From the NCBI GenBank assembly GCA_963833465.1, contig CAWHXW010000003.1, forward strand, positions 1,077,616-1,141,615: a stretch of DNA of 64,000 nucleotides, given 5' to 3'. Below are positions 35,874-46,524 of this stretch, piece after piece. The position numbers and the translations under genes are program-made. The notes under the pieces were generated by a model that made no database searches, had not been told where the DNA came from, and worked only from the letters and a program-made list of their open reading frames with translations. Numbering within the stretch: the stretch's first letter is position 1; each line of letters begins with the position of its first letter. Source of the stretch: Fen-1298 sp963833465 (GTDB lineage: Bacteria > Bacteroidota > Ignavibacteria > UBA10030).

Positions 35874-36698
35874 TTAAAACTCCAGAGTAAATCCAAAACT
35901 ATTAGGTAGTATATTTAGATGGAAGGATGAAAGTGTTGATGGTTCTTTGTTATCGCGTGCAACAGTAGTTCCAACGCTTGTTCCGATTACTGCACCAAGG
36001 AAGACATCTGAGAGCCAATGCTCATCGTGATACACACGTGCAAGGGCTGTCATTCCAGCAAGAGAATATAGTCCTATAGATACCCCTACATTCTGAACTC
36101 GTTCAGATAAAACTGAAGTAAGAGTAAAAGCAACAGCTGAATGCCCGGAAGGGAGTGATAAATAATTGTCACTAAACTGTATCCCGTGGAACCGTGTATT
36201 CCCTTCATTCATATATGGACGGCTTCGTCCAAACATGTATTTGATAACGGTTGTTACTGCTCCAGTCCAAAAAAGGGATTCTATGAGCAATGTTCCTGTT
36301 TTCCGAAGTCCAGGAGAACTTGAGAAAAGTCCTGCACAATAGATGGATCCTGAAAGAAGAATTGCATTTCCTGTAGCACCGTATTGTTCCGTTGTGTTTA
36401 AGATGTCATCATTCAAGGAAGAATGGTTTCGTGCTGCAAGTGATCGAATCGACTGATCAGCAAAGAAAAGCGATGCAGTCGATCCGACAATTATCCCTGC
36501 AGTAATGAGTGATGATTCATTAGGATGAGTTGTTTCATGCAAACGAAGGAAAATACAATCAACAAACTCTTTGCCATCTGAATAAACAATGCTGGAAAGA
36601 GGGTTCGTCGACGTCGTGTCGAGTAGTTGGCTATTCTGGCTTTTTGAAGTACTAGAACTGACGGAACATATTAATAAGATAAAGATTGTTCGACGCAT
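35874..36698 (-). CDS. PAP2-family phosphatase (copy 1)
   Basis: 274 residues, signal peptide at the N-terminus, then hydrophobic helices. All three PAP2 motifs are seen: KYMFGRSRP, LPSGHSAVAF and ARVYHDEHWLSD. It probably removes phosphate from lipid phosphates (for example phosphatidate or undecaprenyl diphosphate) at the inner membrane with its active site outside. A second PAP2 protein is encoded at 40025-40855 on the other strand. Confidence 0.85.
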   Translation of the reverse strand: MRRTIFILLICSVSSSTSKSQNSQLLDTTSTNPLSSIVYSDGKEFVDCIFLRLHETTHPNESSLITAGIIVGSTASLFFADQSIRSLAARNHSSLNDDILNTTEQYGATGNAILLSGSIYCAGLFSSSPGLRKTGTLLIESLFWTGAVTTVIKYMFGRSRPYMNEGNTRFHGIQFSDNYLSLPSGHSAVAFTLTSVLSERVQNVGVSIGLYSLAGMTALARVYHDEHWLSDVFLGAVIGTSVGTTVARDNKEPSTLSSFHLNILPNSFGFTLEF

Positions 36699-36789
36699 TC
36701 AATGAACATTTGTTATTAAAATGATTAATAAAAAAGATATATCAACAGCCATCAGAAATCACGGCTCAGATCATCGTTGCTTTATTCGT

Positions 36790-37215
36790 CTATATGGCGT
36801 TAACAAGTGATTCTGGTTCGTCCGTGCCGAGGCGAAATCGTTTGCCATTTTCAAGTATTATTTCCACTGCATGAAACCCAGAAACATTCCACAACCAATA
36901 TCGACCGGGCATCCAGCGAATTCCCCATCCGGCGTACCAAGGATTTTCTACCTTCCGAACTTCTCGAATTTCTGAGAGCGGAATTTTCTTTCGGATGAGA
37001 CCGACTCCAAAGGAACATATCAATACATTCTCTTTAATTTCTATGTTAAGTGAATAAAAGAGAGCTAGCACAGCAACAAAGACAATGACAAGCTCTGTTA
37101 AAACCAGTATGGGGATATTGCCAATATTCATTAATAGGGTGAGAAGAATAACGACTATCGCAACGGCAAGCAATACTATAATAACTAATCCAACCTGCGT
37201 GTGACGGTATTTCAT
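36790..37215 (-). CDS. Membrane protein with PH-like domain
   Basis: 141 residues. Two hydrophobic helices (VGLVIIVLLAVAIVVILLTL and ILVLTELVIVFVAVLALFYS) are followed by a soluble domain with PWYAGWGIRWMPG, GFHAVEIILENGKRFRLGTDEP, as seen in bacterial PH-like domains. Function unknown. It lies between the PAP2 gene and the TonB-dependent receptor in the same direction. Confidence 0.6.
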   Translation of the reverse strand: MKYRHTQVGLVIIVLLAVAIVVILLTLLMNIGNIPILVLTELVIVFVAVLALFYSLNIEIKENVLICSFGVGLIRKKIPLSEIREVRKVENPWYAGWGIRWMPGRYWLWNVSGFHAVEIILENGKRFRLGTDEPESLVNAI

Positions 37216-37388
37216 ACTTCCTCCTTCTGAATTCGAGAAACATGAGATTTGTAGTTTTTTGATATACCTCGTTTGCGAGAAATATGTCTTTTCTTCGAAA
37301 TAAAATCAAGCATAGAGTTATTGAAAATAATCTTGTGTGTGTTTGTAATGAGCTTATTCACTTAAAATGTTTATAGAAAAAGTAAACT

Positions 37389-39812
37389 TCACAACCCGTT
37401 ATCATACTGCAATGTTTTCTCTTTTTGTTTCTTTGCCGGTTGACCGAAATGATACATGATGCCGATATAAAATATTTGAGTGTCACGGTTCGTGATCGTG
37501 TTTTCGAGAAGCAGCGGAGTATCAAGGTTTATTTCTCTTTTGAGTGTTTTTAAAATGTCTGAGAATGTCATGACCAATGAGAACTTATCATCAAAAATAT
37601 CCTGTCGTACTCCAAAATTCATCACAAAACTTGGTTTAAATTCTCCCTGCGGTGTTAGTCGCAAAGATCGATAGTTTGTATTCAATTGAAACATTGTCGC
37701 AGTTGCAAGATTCAGATTGCAATTGAGATTGCTGCTCCAAGAAACCGCTGATTTAGTCCCACTGAACCCAAGATTGGTTGCATCGATTTGTTCGTAGAAT
37801 ACATTCGAACCAAGATTCGCTGAGAATGTGTTTCCAATATTTCCAGAGAAAACCATTTCAAATCCGGCTGATTGATCCGAAGCGAGGTTTTCCTGAGTTG
37901 TCAATATTGTTGTGTCGTTCACAATGGATGTGACACGAGTAAATCCATTATATTTATAGCGATAAAATATACTTGGAATAACAGTTATATTATCATTTTG
38001 CCATTGCACACCGAATTCGACGGAATGAATAAATTCCGGTAATAGCTTTGGATTACCTGCACGGAGATTATGTGGATCTTGATATTCAGGAAATGGATTT
38101 AAGTCGTCTCCTTCAGGCCTGTTTGCACGTCGGCTGTAATTTAATTGCAATTCAAGCAGAGGATTAAGTTTGTAGGATAGATGCAGTGTTGGATAGAGTT
38201 CAAAGTAATTATTAGTAATGGTGGAATCACTTGATATCAAATTTGCATTAATGAACGACTGCTCCACTCTCAGTCCTCCTAGAAATGTGAGATCACTAAT
38301 TCTATTTTCATACGTTGCATAAAACGCATGAATTGTTTCTTTGTATGTAAAGAGTGTCGTTTTTGTTGGGTCTATAAGAAGCTGTTGCTGAATCGGATCA
38401 ACGTATGTTCCTAAATAATTCATATCTGTATTGTTAAAGTCACCTGCATAACCGGCATCGAATGATGACCGCTCGCTAAACTTATCTGTGTAATCGATAG
38501 TGAATTGCTTTTGATTCGCATATTGATAGAGGCGCATGTTATCGTATGTTGATGGGATTGTTGGAAATCGATAGGCATCGGTATAGTGGTCGTCTTCCTG
38601 CTCGGGTTGTTCGGAAACAGTAAATTCAGCCCGGAGTTTATGTTCATCACCACCAAAATCATACTGGAAGTATACATTTCCTCCATCTTCATTCTCATAT
38701 TCCGGATCGTAGCGAAGGCGATCATAGATTTCTGTTGGAATGCCATTGAAATCCATGGTCGTTTCTGTTAATGTTCCGGTTCGCAAAAAGCTACGATGTC
38801 GGTAATGGCCTGAAATACCAAAATCATCCATTGCATCGAGATGATAATCCAGTCCAAGTGAAACAATATGCGAGACTGGGCGGGCATAGGTATTGCCATC
38901 TTCATTGTGGTAACCGGATAATCGTAAAGTTGTGGAATCAAATTGTGTCTGTCTGTCAGTTGTAAACATATTGCGTTCATCTTGTCGGAAACTGTAGCTT
39001 CCATAGATATTAAAAGTTCCAGGATTATAATTGAGGTTGATGCTTGCATTGTAACGGTCGTGGTTACCGGCGTTTGCACTCACGGTTCCATTTAATCCGG
39101 TGCCAACGTCTTTTTTCAAAACGATATTGATGATTCCTGATGTTCCATCGGGTTTGTATTTTGCAGAGGGATTAGTAATTACTTCGATTCGTTCGATGGA
39201 GTTTGCCGGCATTTGCTGCAATACTTCTGCTCTGTTTTTCCCCATCAAGGGTGAAGGCTTGCCATTGAGAAGAATGAGTACATTTTCTGAGCCGCGTAAG
39301 CTGACAGTACCGTCGATATCGACTTGAATAGAGGGAATGTTCTGTAATAAATCGCTTGCCGATCCTGTCTTGCTTAAAATATCCTGTTGAACATTATAAA
39401 TCTTTCGATCAATCGAGTTGACGAATGTGGTCCGTTGTGAAGTCACTGTCACATCGCCAACACTTAAGGAAGTCTCTTTTAATGATATATTCCCGAAGGT
39501 GATGTTTCGGTGTTTGTTGTCAATCTTGAAATTTGCAGATTGTTTCTCTTCATATCCTAATATGCTGTATCTGATAAAGAATATTCCATCAGGAACAGTC
39601 ACGATTTCAAATTTGCCCTTATTATCGGTAACAGATCCTGTGATAAGTGAACTATCCGCTTGATTCATGACAACAACATTGACGAATTCTAAAGGTTTCT
39701 TTGTCGATTCGATAATAACCGTTCCGGTGATGCTACCTTTAATGTGGTTTTGTGCAATAAGATAAGTTGAACATAGAATGAAGAGGAGAAGGAGATTGTG
39801 AGGTTTTATCAT
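37389..39812 (-). CDS. TonB-dependent receptor-like outer-membrane protein with carboxypeptidase-like N-domain
   Basis: 807 residues. Signal peptide, then a carboxypeptidase-regulatory-like beta-sandwich (GSITGTVIIESTKKPLEFVN, ... SLITGSVTDNKGKFEI), a plug (DLLQNIPSIQVDIDGTVSLR, NGKPSPLMGKN, IERIEVITNPSAKYKPDG) and a long beta-barrel ending in aromatic strands. It belongs to the outer-membrane beta-barrel group related to SusC receptors. No SusD-like partner is adjacent. The ligand is not evident. Confidence 0.9.
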   Translation of the reverse strand: MIKPHNLLLLFILCSTYLIAQNHIKGSITGTVIIESTKKPLEFVNVVVMNQADSSLITGSVTDNKGKFEIVTVPDGIFFIRYSILGYEEKQSANFKIDNKHRNITFGNISLKETSLSVGDVTVTSQRTTFVNSIDRKIYNVQQDILSKTGSASDLLQNIPSIQVDIDGTVSLRGSENVLILLNGKPSPLMGKNRAEVLQQMPANSIERIEVITNPSAKYKPDGTSGIINIVLKKDVGTGLNGTVSANAGNHDRYNASINLNYNPGTFNIYGSYSFRQDERNMFTTDRQTQFDSTTLRLSGYHNEDGNTYARPVSHIVSLGLDYHLDAMDDFGISGHYRHRSFLRTGTLTETTMDFNGIPTEIYDRLRYDPEYENEDGGNVYFQYDFGGDEHKLRAEFTVSEQPEQEDDHYTDAYRFPTIPSTYDNMRLYQYANQKQFTIDYTDKFSERSSFDAGYAGDFNNTDMNYLGTYVDPIQQQLLIDPTKTTLFTYKETIHAFYATYENRISDLTFLGGLRVEQSFINANLISSDSTITNNYFELYPTLHLSYKLNPLLELQLNYSRRANRPEGDDLNPFPEYQDPHNLRAGNPKLLPEFIHSVEFGVQWQNDNITVIPSIFYRYKYNGFTRVTSIVNDTTILTTQENLASDQSAGFEMVFSGNIGNTFSANLGSNVFYEQIDATNLGFSGTKSAVSWSSNLNCNLNLATATMFQLNTNYRSLRLTPQGEFKPSFVMNFGVRQDIFDDKFSLVMTFSDILKTLKREINLDTPLLLENTITNRDTQIFYIGIMYHFGQPAKKQKEKTLQYDNGL

Positions 39813-40024
39813 TAAATACGGTTGCTAATTTTAATGTATGTGGTGCGGGTATTGTTTCGCTCTGCGTGAATTCAAACATAAAATACGAAAATAAGATGAA
39901 TAATTGATGAAAGACGGATGAATATGCGCTCACTTTTATTTACTCTTCAAAAATTATGTAAATTTGATGTATAATGAAATCCAAGCGCTTCATTGGCATG
40001 TAAATATAACCAAGGAATCAGATC

Positions 40025-40855
40025 ATGGTCCACTTGAGTAGGAAATGGTTAATTTGTTTTTTTTCACTTTATAGCACATTCATACCATCGCATAGTTTTG
40101 CCAATGAGAATATCAAGGATTCTTCTCTCATTCCTATTACCACAGTCTTTTACGGAATGGATCGGAATTTCATTAGTTCGCTTTCCTATAATTATGGTCT
40201 TAATTACCTGTTGGCGGGAGCAGGAACATACGGAATTGTGAAGAGTGGAATCGATTGGAGTTGGTACCGAAATGCACAAGACCACAAATGGATTTCGCAA
40301 ATAGGTTTTATGTCCGTAGGTGTTGGCCCGCTTGCATCGGTTGCTGTTCCTGTTGGATTATACATCTATGGAAGGTCAAACGAGAATTATAAATTGCAAG
40401 TAACCGGGCTTGCAGTGGGGCAAGCAGCTATCCTTGCAGCTCTTACGACATCGGTACTCAAAGCATTCACCGGAAGAGTACCGCCGGACAATGAAACCAA
40501 TATGAATGATTACAGCGGAGATTTCAGATTTGGTCTTCTCCGAGGTGGTATCTATGAAGGTTGGCCAAGTAGCCATACAGCCACCGCATTTGCAATGGCA
40601 ACAACGCTCATGGAATTATATCCTGAGAATACCACAATCAAATATTGCGGGTGGGTGTATGCATCGTTAATAGGATTAGGGGTATCGACAAATATTCATT
40701 GGTTCTCAGATGCAGTGGCAGGGGCACTTATTGGCTATGCAATCGGTACAGTAGTTGGAAATGATTTTAGAAATCTTCTGAATCACACCGATACAGATAA
40801 ACCGTATGGATTCTATATCACTCCAACAGGATTTTTGTTTGCATATCACTTTTAA
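40025..40855 (+). CDS. PAP2-family phosphatase (copy 2)
   Basis: 276 residues. A signal peptide precedes an envelope domain. PAP2 motifs are KAFTGRVPP, WPSSHTATAFAMAT and STNIHWFSDAVAGALIG; the first motif ends in RVPP rather than RP and the second has Ser for Gly. The function is presumably lipid-phosphate or undecaprenyl-diphosphate dephosphorylation. It is divergent from the receptor gene and separated by about 210 bases. Confidence 0.8.
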   Translation: MVHLSRKWLICFFSLYSTFIPSHSFANENIKDSSLIPITTVFYGMDRNFISSLSYNYGLNYLLAGAGTYGIVKSGIDWSWYRNAQDHKWISQIGFMSVGVGPLASVAVPVGLYIYGRSNENYKLQVTGLAVGQAAILAALTTSVLKAFTGRVPPDNETNMNDYSGDFRFGLLRGGIYEGWPSSHTATAFAMATTLMELYPENTTIKYCGWVYASLIGLGVSTNIHWFSDAVAGALIGYAIGTVVGNDFRNLLNHTDTDKPYGFYITPTGFLFAYHF

Positions 40856-41055
40856 GGATTTTCTCGCTCAGCAGTTATCACTTATGCGATGAGTGATGCC
40901 ACCACAAAAAGTTATAGAACTGATTCCACATTTTGTCCCTTCATTTGCAAGGACATGGGAACTGACTCGTTTCCTATATTTCCCGAAAAGAAAGCTTGCC
41001 GTAATATCATGATTTACTTACTTTTCAATGCACTGATGAGAGGATTTCTCATATT

Positions 41056-42174
41056 ATGACCATTCGCGAAGTGTCAACGGCTCATGGACTGAAGCAATTT
41101 GTATCGTTCCAGTATGCTTTATACCACGGTAATAAATACTGGGTACCGCCGCCTTATTCGGATGAAGTCAATTCACTACGAAAAGATAAAAACCCCGCCT
41201 TTGAATTTTGTGATGCAAAATATTGGATTGCCGAAAAAGATGATAAAATCGTTGGCCGTATCGCAGGGATTATCAATAAACGGTACAATGAAAAATGGAA
41301 TACTAAGATAGCACGCTTTGGTTGGTTTGATTTTATTGACGATAAGGAAGTCTCATCGGCATTAGTAGATACAGTAGAACAATGGGCTAAAATAAATAGG
41401 ATGGCTTCTCTCCATGGTCCTTTGGGTTTTACCGATATGGACAGTGAAGGAGCACTCGTGGAGGGATTTGAAGAAGTCAGCACTCTCGGCGCGTTATATA
41501 ATTATCCCTATTATCCAAAGCATATCGAACAGGCTGGTTTTGTTAAAGATGCAGACTGGATTGAGTATGAAGTGATTATGCCTAACGTTGTGAATGAAGA
41601 AATTCGTAGAATTGCTGATATCGCTCTGAAAAGAAATAACCTAAAAGTTCTCCGAGTCAGGAAAGCAAAGGAACTCCTTCCGTATGGGAAAGAAATATTT
41701 CGGCTTCTCAATGAAGCATATAAAGATCTGTATGGTTTCGTTGAGTTATCGGATAGACAAATTGATTTGTATATAAAACAGTATTTTGGTTTTATTCTTC
41801 CCGAATACGTACCAATTGTCCTGGATAGCCATGGTGCTGTTGTTGCGTTTGGGATCACTATGCCGTCGATGTCACGCGCTTTTCAAAAGAATAGAGGTCG
41901 CTTATTCCCGTTTGGATTTATTCATGTCCTGCGAGCCTTGAAGCATAACACAAAAGCCGACCTGTATCTTACCGCGGTTCGGCCGGATTTGCAGAACAAG
42001 GGAGTGAATGCTATACTGATGCACGAAGTCGATAAAACTTTTGTCAAAAACCATATTGAAAAAGTAGAGACAAACAGAGAATTGGAGACAAATTCAAAAG
42101 TTCAGGCGCAGTGGAAATTTTTTACTAAACGCCAGCACAAGCGAAGGCGATGTTACAAAAAAGTTCTAGAATGA
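41056..42174 (+). CDS. GNAT-fold N-acyltransferase-like protein
   Basis: 372 residues with two GNAT-like halves: YWIAEKDDKIVGRIAGIINKR in the first and TKADLYLTAVRPDLQNKGVNAILMHEV near the end, the latter being a possible CoA-binding R/Q-x-x-G-x-G/A loop in altered form. ASLHGPLGFTDMDSEGALVEG lies in between. The family is common in Bacteroidota, usually listed as hypothetical. Substrate unknown. Single gene with no operon partner. Confidence 0.65.
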   Translation: MTIREVSTAHGLKQFVSFQYALYHGNKYWVPPPYSDEVNSLRKDKNPAFEFCDAKYWIAEKDDKIVGRIAGIINKRYNEKWNTKIARFGWFDFIDDKEVSSALVDTVEQWAKINRMASLHGPLGFTDMDSEGALVEGFEEVSTLGALYNYPYYPKHIEQAGFVKDADWIEYEVIMPNVVNEEIRRIADIALKRNNLKVLRVRKAKELLPYGKEIFRLLNEAYKDLYGFVELSDRQIDLYIKQYFGFILPEYVPIVLDSHGAVVAFGITMPSMSRAFQKNRGRLFPFGFIHVLRALKHNTKADLYLTAVRPDLQNKGVNAILMHEVDKTFVKNHIEKVETNRELETNSKVQAQWKFFTKRQHKRRRCYKKVLE

Positions 42175-42292
42175 TACACACAGCTCAGTCAGTTCTTGAT
42201 GGTTGCTTTCTCTTTGAAGAAATGCAAATAAATAGAATTAGTAATTCCAACATTTCATTCCATAAATTATCATGAGGAAGAAGGAGGGTTCA

Positions 42293-43324
42293 ATGAAACG
42301 TTTCTTTTATTTGACTACTGCGATCGTTATAGTGGCTGGACTTTTGATTTGTGTTCAAGCGCAAACTTTTAAAGTCCAAAAATTCAGAATTGGTGGCGAT
42401 GGAGGAACCGATTATCTCACAGCAGAACCCGGAACCGGCAGAGTATTCGTCTCTCGGGGTTCTCACGTAATGGTTCTCGATGGTAACAAAGGCACCATCA
42501 TCGGAGATATTCCCGAAACGCCTGGAACACATGGAATTGCATTGGCGCCGGCTGCCAACCATGGATTCACAACGAACCGCGGTGATTCCACGGTATCAAT
42601 GTTCGACTTGAAAACACTTGCAGTAGTGAAAAAAATTAAGATACCGGTCGGAGGATTGGATGGTATTATGTATGATGATTTTACAAACCGCATTATCCTG
42701 ACCAATCATAGCAAACCAGGCACAGCAACCGCTTTAGATCCTGAGACCGGAGCAATCACCGGACAGGCCGAGCTAGAAGATAATTCACCGGAAGGTGCTG
42801 CCAGTGATGGCAAAGGCAAACTGTTCGTTAATAATGAACGAAAGAACACCATTCAAGTAATCGATGCAAAAGAGATGAAGGTGCTTGCTTCTTGGCCGCT
42901 TGACCCGTGTGACGGACCGACCGGCATTGCTTATGATCGTTCAACTGACCGGATTTTTACAGGATGCGGCAAAACATCTGCTGTACTCGATGCGACTACA
43001 GGAAAAATCGTCGCGACGATTAAAAATGGCGATGGTGTAGATGCTTTGGGCTGGGATCCAACCGAGAAACTTATCTATATTCCGGCAGGCAGAGATAGTA
43101 GCGTGACGATTGTTCATGAAGATTCCCCTGATAAGTACAGTATCGTGGCGACAGTGACAACGGCAACTGGAGCGAAAACGATTTCGGTTGATACAGTTAA
43201 TCACATAGCATATCTATTTCAGCCGACCTATGGGCCTCCGCCGCCTGATGCAAAGCCGGAACCTTCTGGTCGCCGTCCGCGAGGACCTGTAATTAGTGCA
43301 TTTTTATATGTCATCACTCATTGA
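42293..43324 (+). CDS. Secreted YncE-like beta-propeller protein
   Basis: 343 residues from ATG 42293, which has a strong AAGGAGG ahead; an upstream in-frame ATG adds MRKKEGS and is disfavoured. A signal peptide (TAIVIVAGLLICVQAQ) is followed by about seven repeats of the YncE/surface-propeller kind (VLDGNKGTIIGDIPE, STVSMFDLKTLAVVKKIKIP, IQVIDAKEMKVLASWPL, SAVLDATTGKIVATIK). The tail is Pro-rich. Exported propeller of unknown ligand. Confidence 0.8.
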   Translation: MKRFFYLTTAIVIVAGLLICVQAQTFKVQKFRIGGDGGTDYLTAEPGTGRVFVSRGSHVMVLDGNKGTIIGDIPETPGTHGIALAPAANHGFTTNRGDSTVSMFDLKTLAVVKKIKIPVGGLDGIMYDDFTNRIILTNHSKPGTATALDPETGAITGQAELEDNSPEGAASDGKGKLFVNNERKNTIQVIDAKEMKVLASWPLDPCDGPTGIAYDRSTDRIFTGCGKTSAVLDATTGKIVATIKNGDGVDALGWDPTEKLIYIPAGRDSSVTIVHEDSPDKYSIVATVTTATGAKTISVDTVNHIAYLFQPTYGPPPPDAKPEPSGRRPRGPVISAFLYVITH

Positions 43325-43354
43325 CATTTTATAGAAGATATTTTGGACTGAAAG

Positions 43355-43380
43355 AGCCGGTGAAATGCCGGCTTTTTTTT
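43355..43380 (+). terminator. Rho-independent terminator of the YncE-like gene
   Basis: AGCCGG (43355-43360) and CCGGCT (43368-43373) pair across seven bases and are followed by eight T. Confidence 0.85.
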
Positions 43381-43927
43381 ATGCGCAAAAAAAGGAATTG
43401 GAAATATTGAATGTTCCTAAAATATTCCTGCCTATACCCCGATGGGCTAATTAGTCTCCTTAAACGCTTGGCATTTGATAGTGTGTCGGGGCTATTGTGC
43501 TTTCTTAAGTGTATTCACCATACTATTGTAATCATGTCTATGTGTCGTAAATTTATTATATGGCTTTATCATTACTGATGATGTATTCATTGATAGAAAA
43601 GTGGAAGAGCGTCTTATCATATTTCAATTTCCTGAGTATGTCGGTTATGCTTCAAGAACAAAGCGAGTTATCTCATTTATATTTTGAACTATAGGTCTAT
43701 CTTGTGATAACGAGTAAGTGTTTTCAATTATAAATTCCATATATTTCATTATAAGAAAAGGAATGATATCTATCGCTCTTTTTCCAAATACGAGCTTGAG
43801 TTTTTAGCATTAGTGTAGATGGCGTTAACGCTTTTAATCGAACAGGTTAGTATCTTATCATAGTTGATGTTCTGACTCTGTTTAATATTTACTTCTAAGA
43901 ATTGATGAATAATATGCTGAGAAATAC
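43381..43927. other. Gene-free spacer with degenerate copy of a terminator-like motif
   Basis: About 550 bases without a plausible gene. The stretch 43445-43495 (CTCCTTAAACGCTTGGC ... TAGTGTGTCGGGG) resembles the motif at 56580-56618, which there forms a terminator; here the stem is broken. The rest is A/T-rich with no strong structure. Confidence 0.4.
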
Positions 43928-46513
43928 ATGATAAAAAGAAGTTTGTTTTTTTTGTTTCAATCTATTTGTTTTTGGGAAATGTCTAATGGTTTAGTATCTG
44001 CACAATCGAATAGCTGGCAATACATTTTTCCGAAGCCGGACGCCAAGAATGTTGCTGTTCAAACAACACTTCTCTTTCGGCCCACTCAAAATCTTTCAAG
44101 CAGATTCGACCCGAGCATCATTCGCATTTCAGTGCAAGGCGAAAAAAGTGATTCCCATGAAGGGCAAATTATTTTATCAGACGATAACAAGACTATTATC
44201 TTCAAATCGGATCGTCCATTCTTAACAAGTGAAAACGTTTTAGTAAAAGTCAACGCAGAGGCATTAGACATTTCTCCGATAGAATATCGATTCACAATAT
44301 CGGAAATCTCTGAATATAATCCTAGTATTTGGGCGGGCACATTAGATGATGTACGAATGGCAAAAAGCGAATCTAAACTACAAACCTATGGAACAACGAC
44401 CGTTATTAATGGAGTAGCTGTACCAAGCGATTATCCGCAAATGACGGTAAATATTTCCAAGGTAACTGCAAATGGGAAGATATTTATTTCAAATTGGGGA
44501 GGCACAGCTTACATGATGATTCTTGAGAACGATGGCACTCCATATTTTTACAAACGACTTGCCGGGTATGATCAAGCACGCGACTTTAAGGTTCAGCCAA
44601 CGGGAACAATGACACTTAGGATGTATGGAAATCTGAATTGTTTTGTTGAAATCGATTCGCAATATAATTTTATAGATACTCTTCGATGCAGCTCTAATTA
44701 TGGAACTGATGAGCACGAATGTCAATTATTACCCGACCACCATTGTTTTCTTATTGGATTAGCTTACCGTCAGGTTGACATGAGCAAGTTAGTGAGCGGT
44801 GGCAGTACGAACGCTACTATCATCGAAAATAATTTGCAAGAGTTAGATAAAAATCACAATGTAGTTTTTGAATGGCGCTCGATGGATAATTTTAATATCG
44901 TAGATGCGGTACATGAAAACCTTACGGCAGCGACGATTGATTATGTTCATATGAACTCAATTGCAGTTGATTACGACAGCAATATCGTGATATCATCAAG
45001 ACATCTAAGCGAAGTGACGAAAATCGATCGTAAGATGGGAAACATTATTTGGAGGCTAGGAGGCCAGCATAACCAGTTTACGTTTGTAAATGATCCATCG
45101 CCTACCGGTGATCAATACGGCATATCTTACCAGCACGATGCCCGTCCGGTTCCCGGTGTACCTAATCACTACACAATGTTTGATGACGGCAATTTTCATA
45201 GCCCGTCGTTCTCGCGTGTCGTTGAGTATGAACTCGATACAGTTGCAAAAACAGCGACTTTGATCTGGCAGTACCGCCATAATCCGGACTACTATTCATT
45301 TTATATGGGAAATGCTCAGAGACTGCCGAACGGCAATACGTTCATCGACTGGGCAGATAATACACTTCCTAAAGCTTATGAAGTAACACATTCAGGCGAA
45401 ACAGTTTATTCTGCTAATTTTGTACAAAGTATGCCATGCTATCGTGCTTTCCGTTTTGACTGGGAAAGTGTTGTAAAGGTTCCATATTTAGTAGTTGAGT
45501 CATATACGAATAAAGTTTCGTTAATATTCAACAAGTTTGGAGATAAAAACGTTGAGAAATATATTATCTACGGAGGACTTTCGCCTCATCCTCAAACACC
45601 GCTCGATAGTACCTCAAATACATGGATAGATTTAACAAATTTAACGAGCAATAAATATTATTATTTCCGGGTTACTGCAAGAGATTCCAATGGTGTTGAA
45701 AGTCAATTCTCAAACGAAGAAAACACGTTCGTTCATATGGTGAAACCAGGAGACAATCTCGTTCTCAACGGTGATTTCTCAACGAACATCGCCAACTGGC
45801 AGTTGTATACTACAAACGGTGCGAATGCCACAAATAGATTTATGGTCCCCGGTGAGATGGGAATTTTTATTAAAAACGGAGGGACTGAAAGATCAAATGT
45901 TCAAATTTATCAGACAGGAATTCCATTAGAAAACGGAAACTCGTATACTTTCGAATTTGATGCTCATGCAACTAAAAGCTGTATTATCGCTGCAGATGTT
46001 GAGCAAAGCAGCGGTTCTTATACTAATTATAGCCGCACCAGTACTCTTTCTTTAACCACTGCAAATGTTCATAAATCTTATCATTTTACAATGAACAACC
46101 CAGATGATGGAAATGCCAGAGTTATATTTTATATGGGCTCGATTGTAGATACGATTTATATAGATAATATATCACTTAAAGAAGATGTTGCTAATGGAGT
46201 GAAAGATGCCGTTAGTATACCGGATCAATTCAAACTCGAACAAAATTATCCAAATCCATTTAATCCAATAACAACATTCCGTTTCCAATTGCCGGGAGAC
46301 AATACTCATTATTCTGTTTCTCTTACAATCTTTGATATTCTAGGTAGAAAAATTGCGACATTGATGAATGAAGAAAAATCCTCAGGACTATATACTGCTC
46401 AATGGAATGCCGCAGGTTGTGCAAGCGGTATTTATTATTGTAAGTTTGCGGCACGCAATCTTGCCGGAGCTCAAGATTTTCATATGGTTAGAAAAGTTTT
46501 ATTGCTAAAATAA
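43928..46513 (+). CDS. Arylsulfotransferase-like T9SS protein (copy 1)
   Basis: 861 residues. Signal peptide, an Ig-like N-domain, then an arylsulfotransferase (ASST)-type propeller (NDGTPYFYKRLAGYDQARDF, LQELDKNHNVVFEWRSMDNF, GNIIWRLGGQHNQFTF, QHDARPVPGVPNHYTMFDDG), then a fibronectin III-like region, a carbohydrate-binding-like domain (NLVLNGDFSTNIANWQ) and the T9SS tail (LEQNYPNPFNPITTFRFQLP). It is a secreted, surface-attached enzyme; ASST transfers sulfate between phenolics, but activity here is inferred. A second copy follows after 11 bases. Confidence 0.82.
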   Translation: MIKRSLFFLFQSICFWEMSNGLVSAQSNSWQYIFPKPDAKNVAVQTTLLFRPTQNLSSRFDPSIIRISVQGEKSDSHEGQIILSDDNKTIIFKSDRPFLTSENVLVKVNAEALDISPIEYRFTISEISEYNPSIWAGTLDDVRMAKSESKLQTYGTTTVINGVAVPSDYPQMTVNISKVTANGKIFISNWGGTAYMMILENDGTPYFYKRLAGYDQARDFKVQPTGTMTLRMYGNLNCFVEIDSQYNFIDTLRCSSNYGTDEHECQLLPDHHCFLIGLAYRQVDMSKLVSGGSTNATIIENNLQELDKNHNVVFEWRSMDNFNIVDAVHENLTAATIDYVHMNSIAVDYDSNIVISSRHLSEVTKIDRKMGNIIWRLGGQHNQFTFVNDPSPTGDQYGISYQHDARPVPGVPNHYTMFDDGNFHSPSFSRVVEYELDTVAKTATLIWQYRHNPDYYSFYMGNAQRLPNGNTFIDWADNTLPKAYEVTHSGETVYSANFVQSMPCYRAFRFDWESVVKVPYLVVESYTNKVSLIFNKFGDKNVEKYIIYGGLSPHPQTPLDSTSNTWIDLTNLTSNKYYYFRVTARDSNGVESQFSNEENTFVHMVKPGDNLVLNGDFSTNIANWQLYTTNGANATNRFMVPGEMGIFIKNGGTERSNVQIYQTGIPLENGNSYTFEFDAHATKSCIIAADVEQSSGSYTNYSRTSTLSLTTANVHKSYHFTMNNPDDGNARVIFYMGSIVDTIYIDNISLKEDVANGVKDAVSIPDQFKLEQNYPNPFNPITTFRFQLPGDNTHYSVSLTIFDILGRKIATLMNEEKSSGLYTAQWNAAGCASGIYYCKFAARNLAGAQDFHMVRKVLLLK

Positions 46514-46524
46514 TCAGAGGACTT

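Noticed and set aside
43445..43495. Degenerate riboswitch-like or attC-like motif
   Set aside because: The resemblance is to the terminator at 56588-56630. No R/L boxes pair and no conserved riboswitch core was seen.
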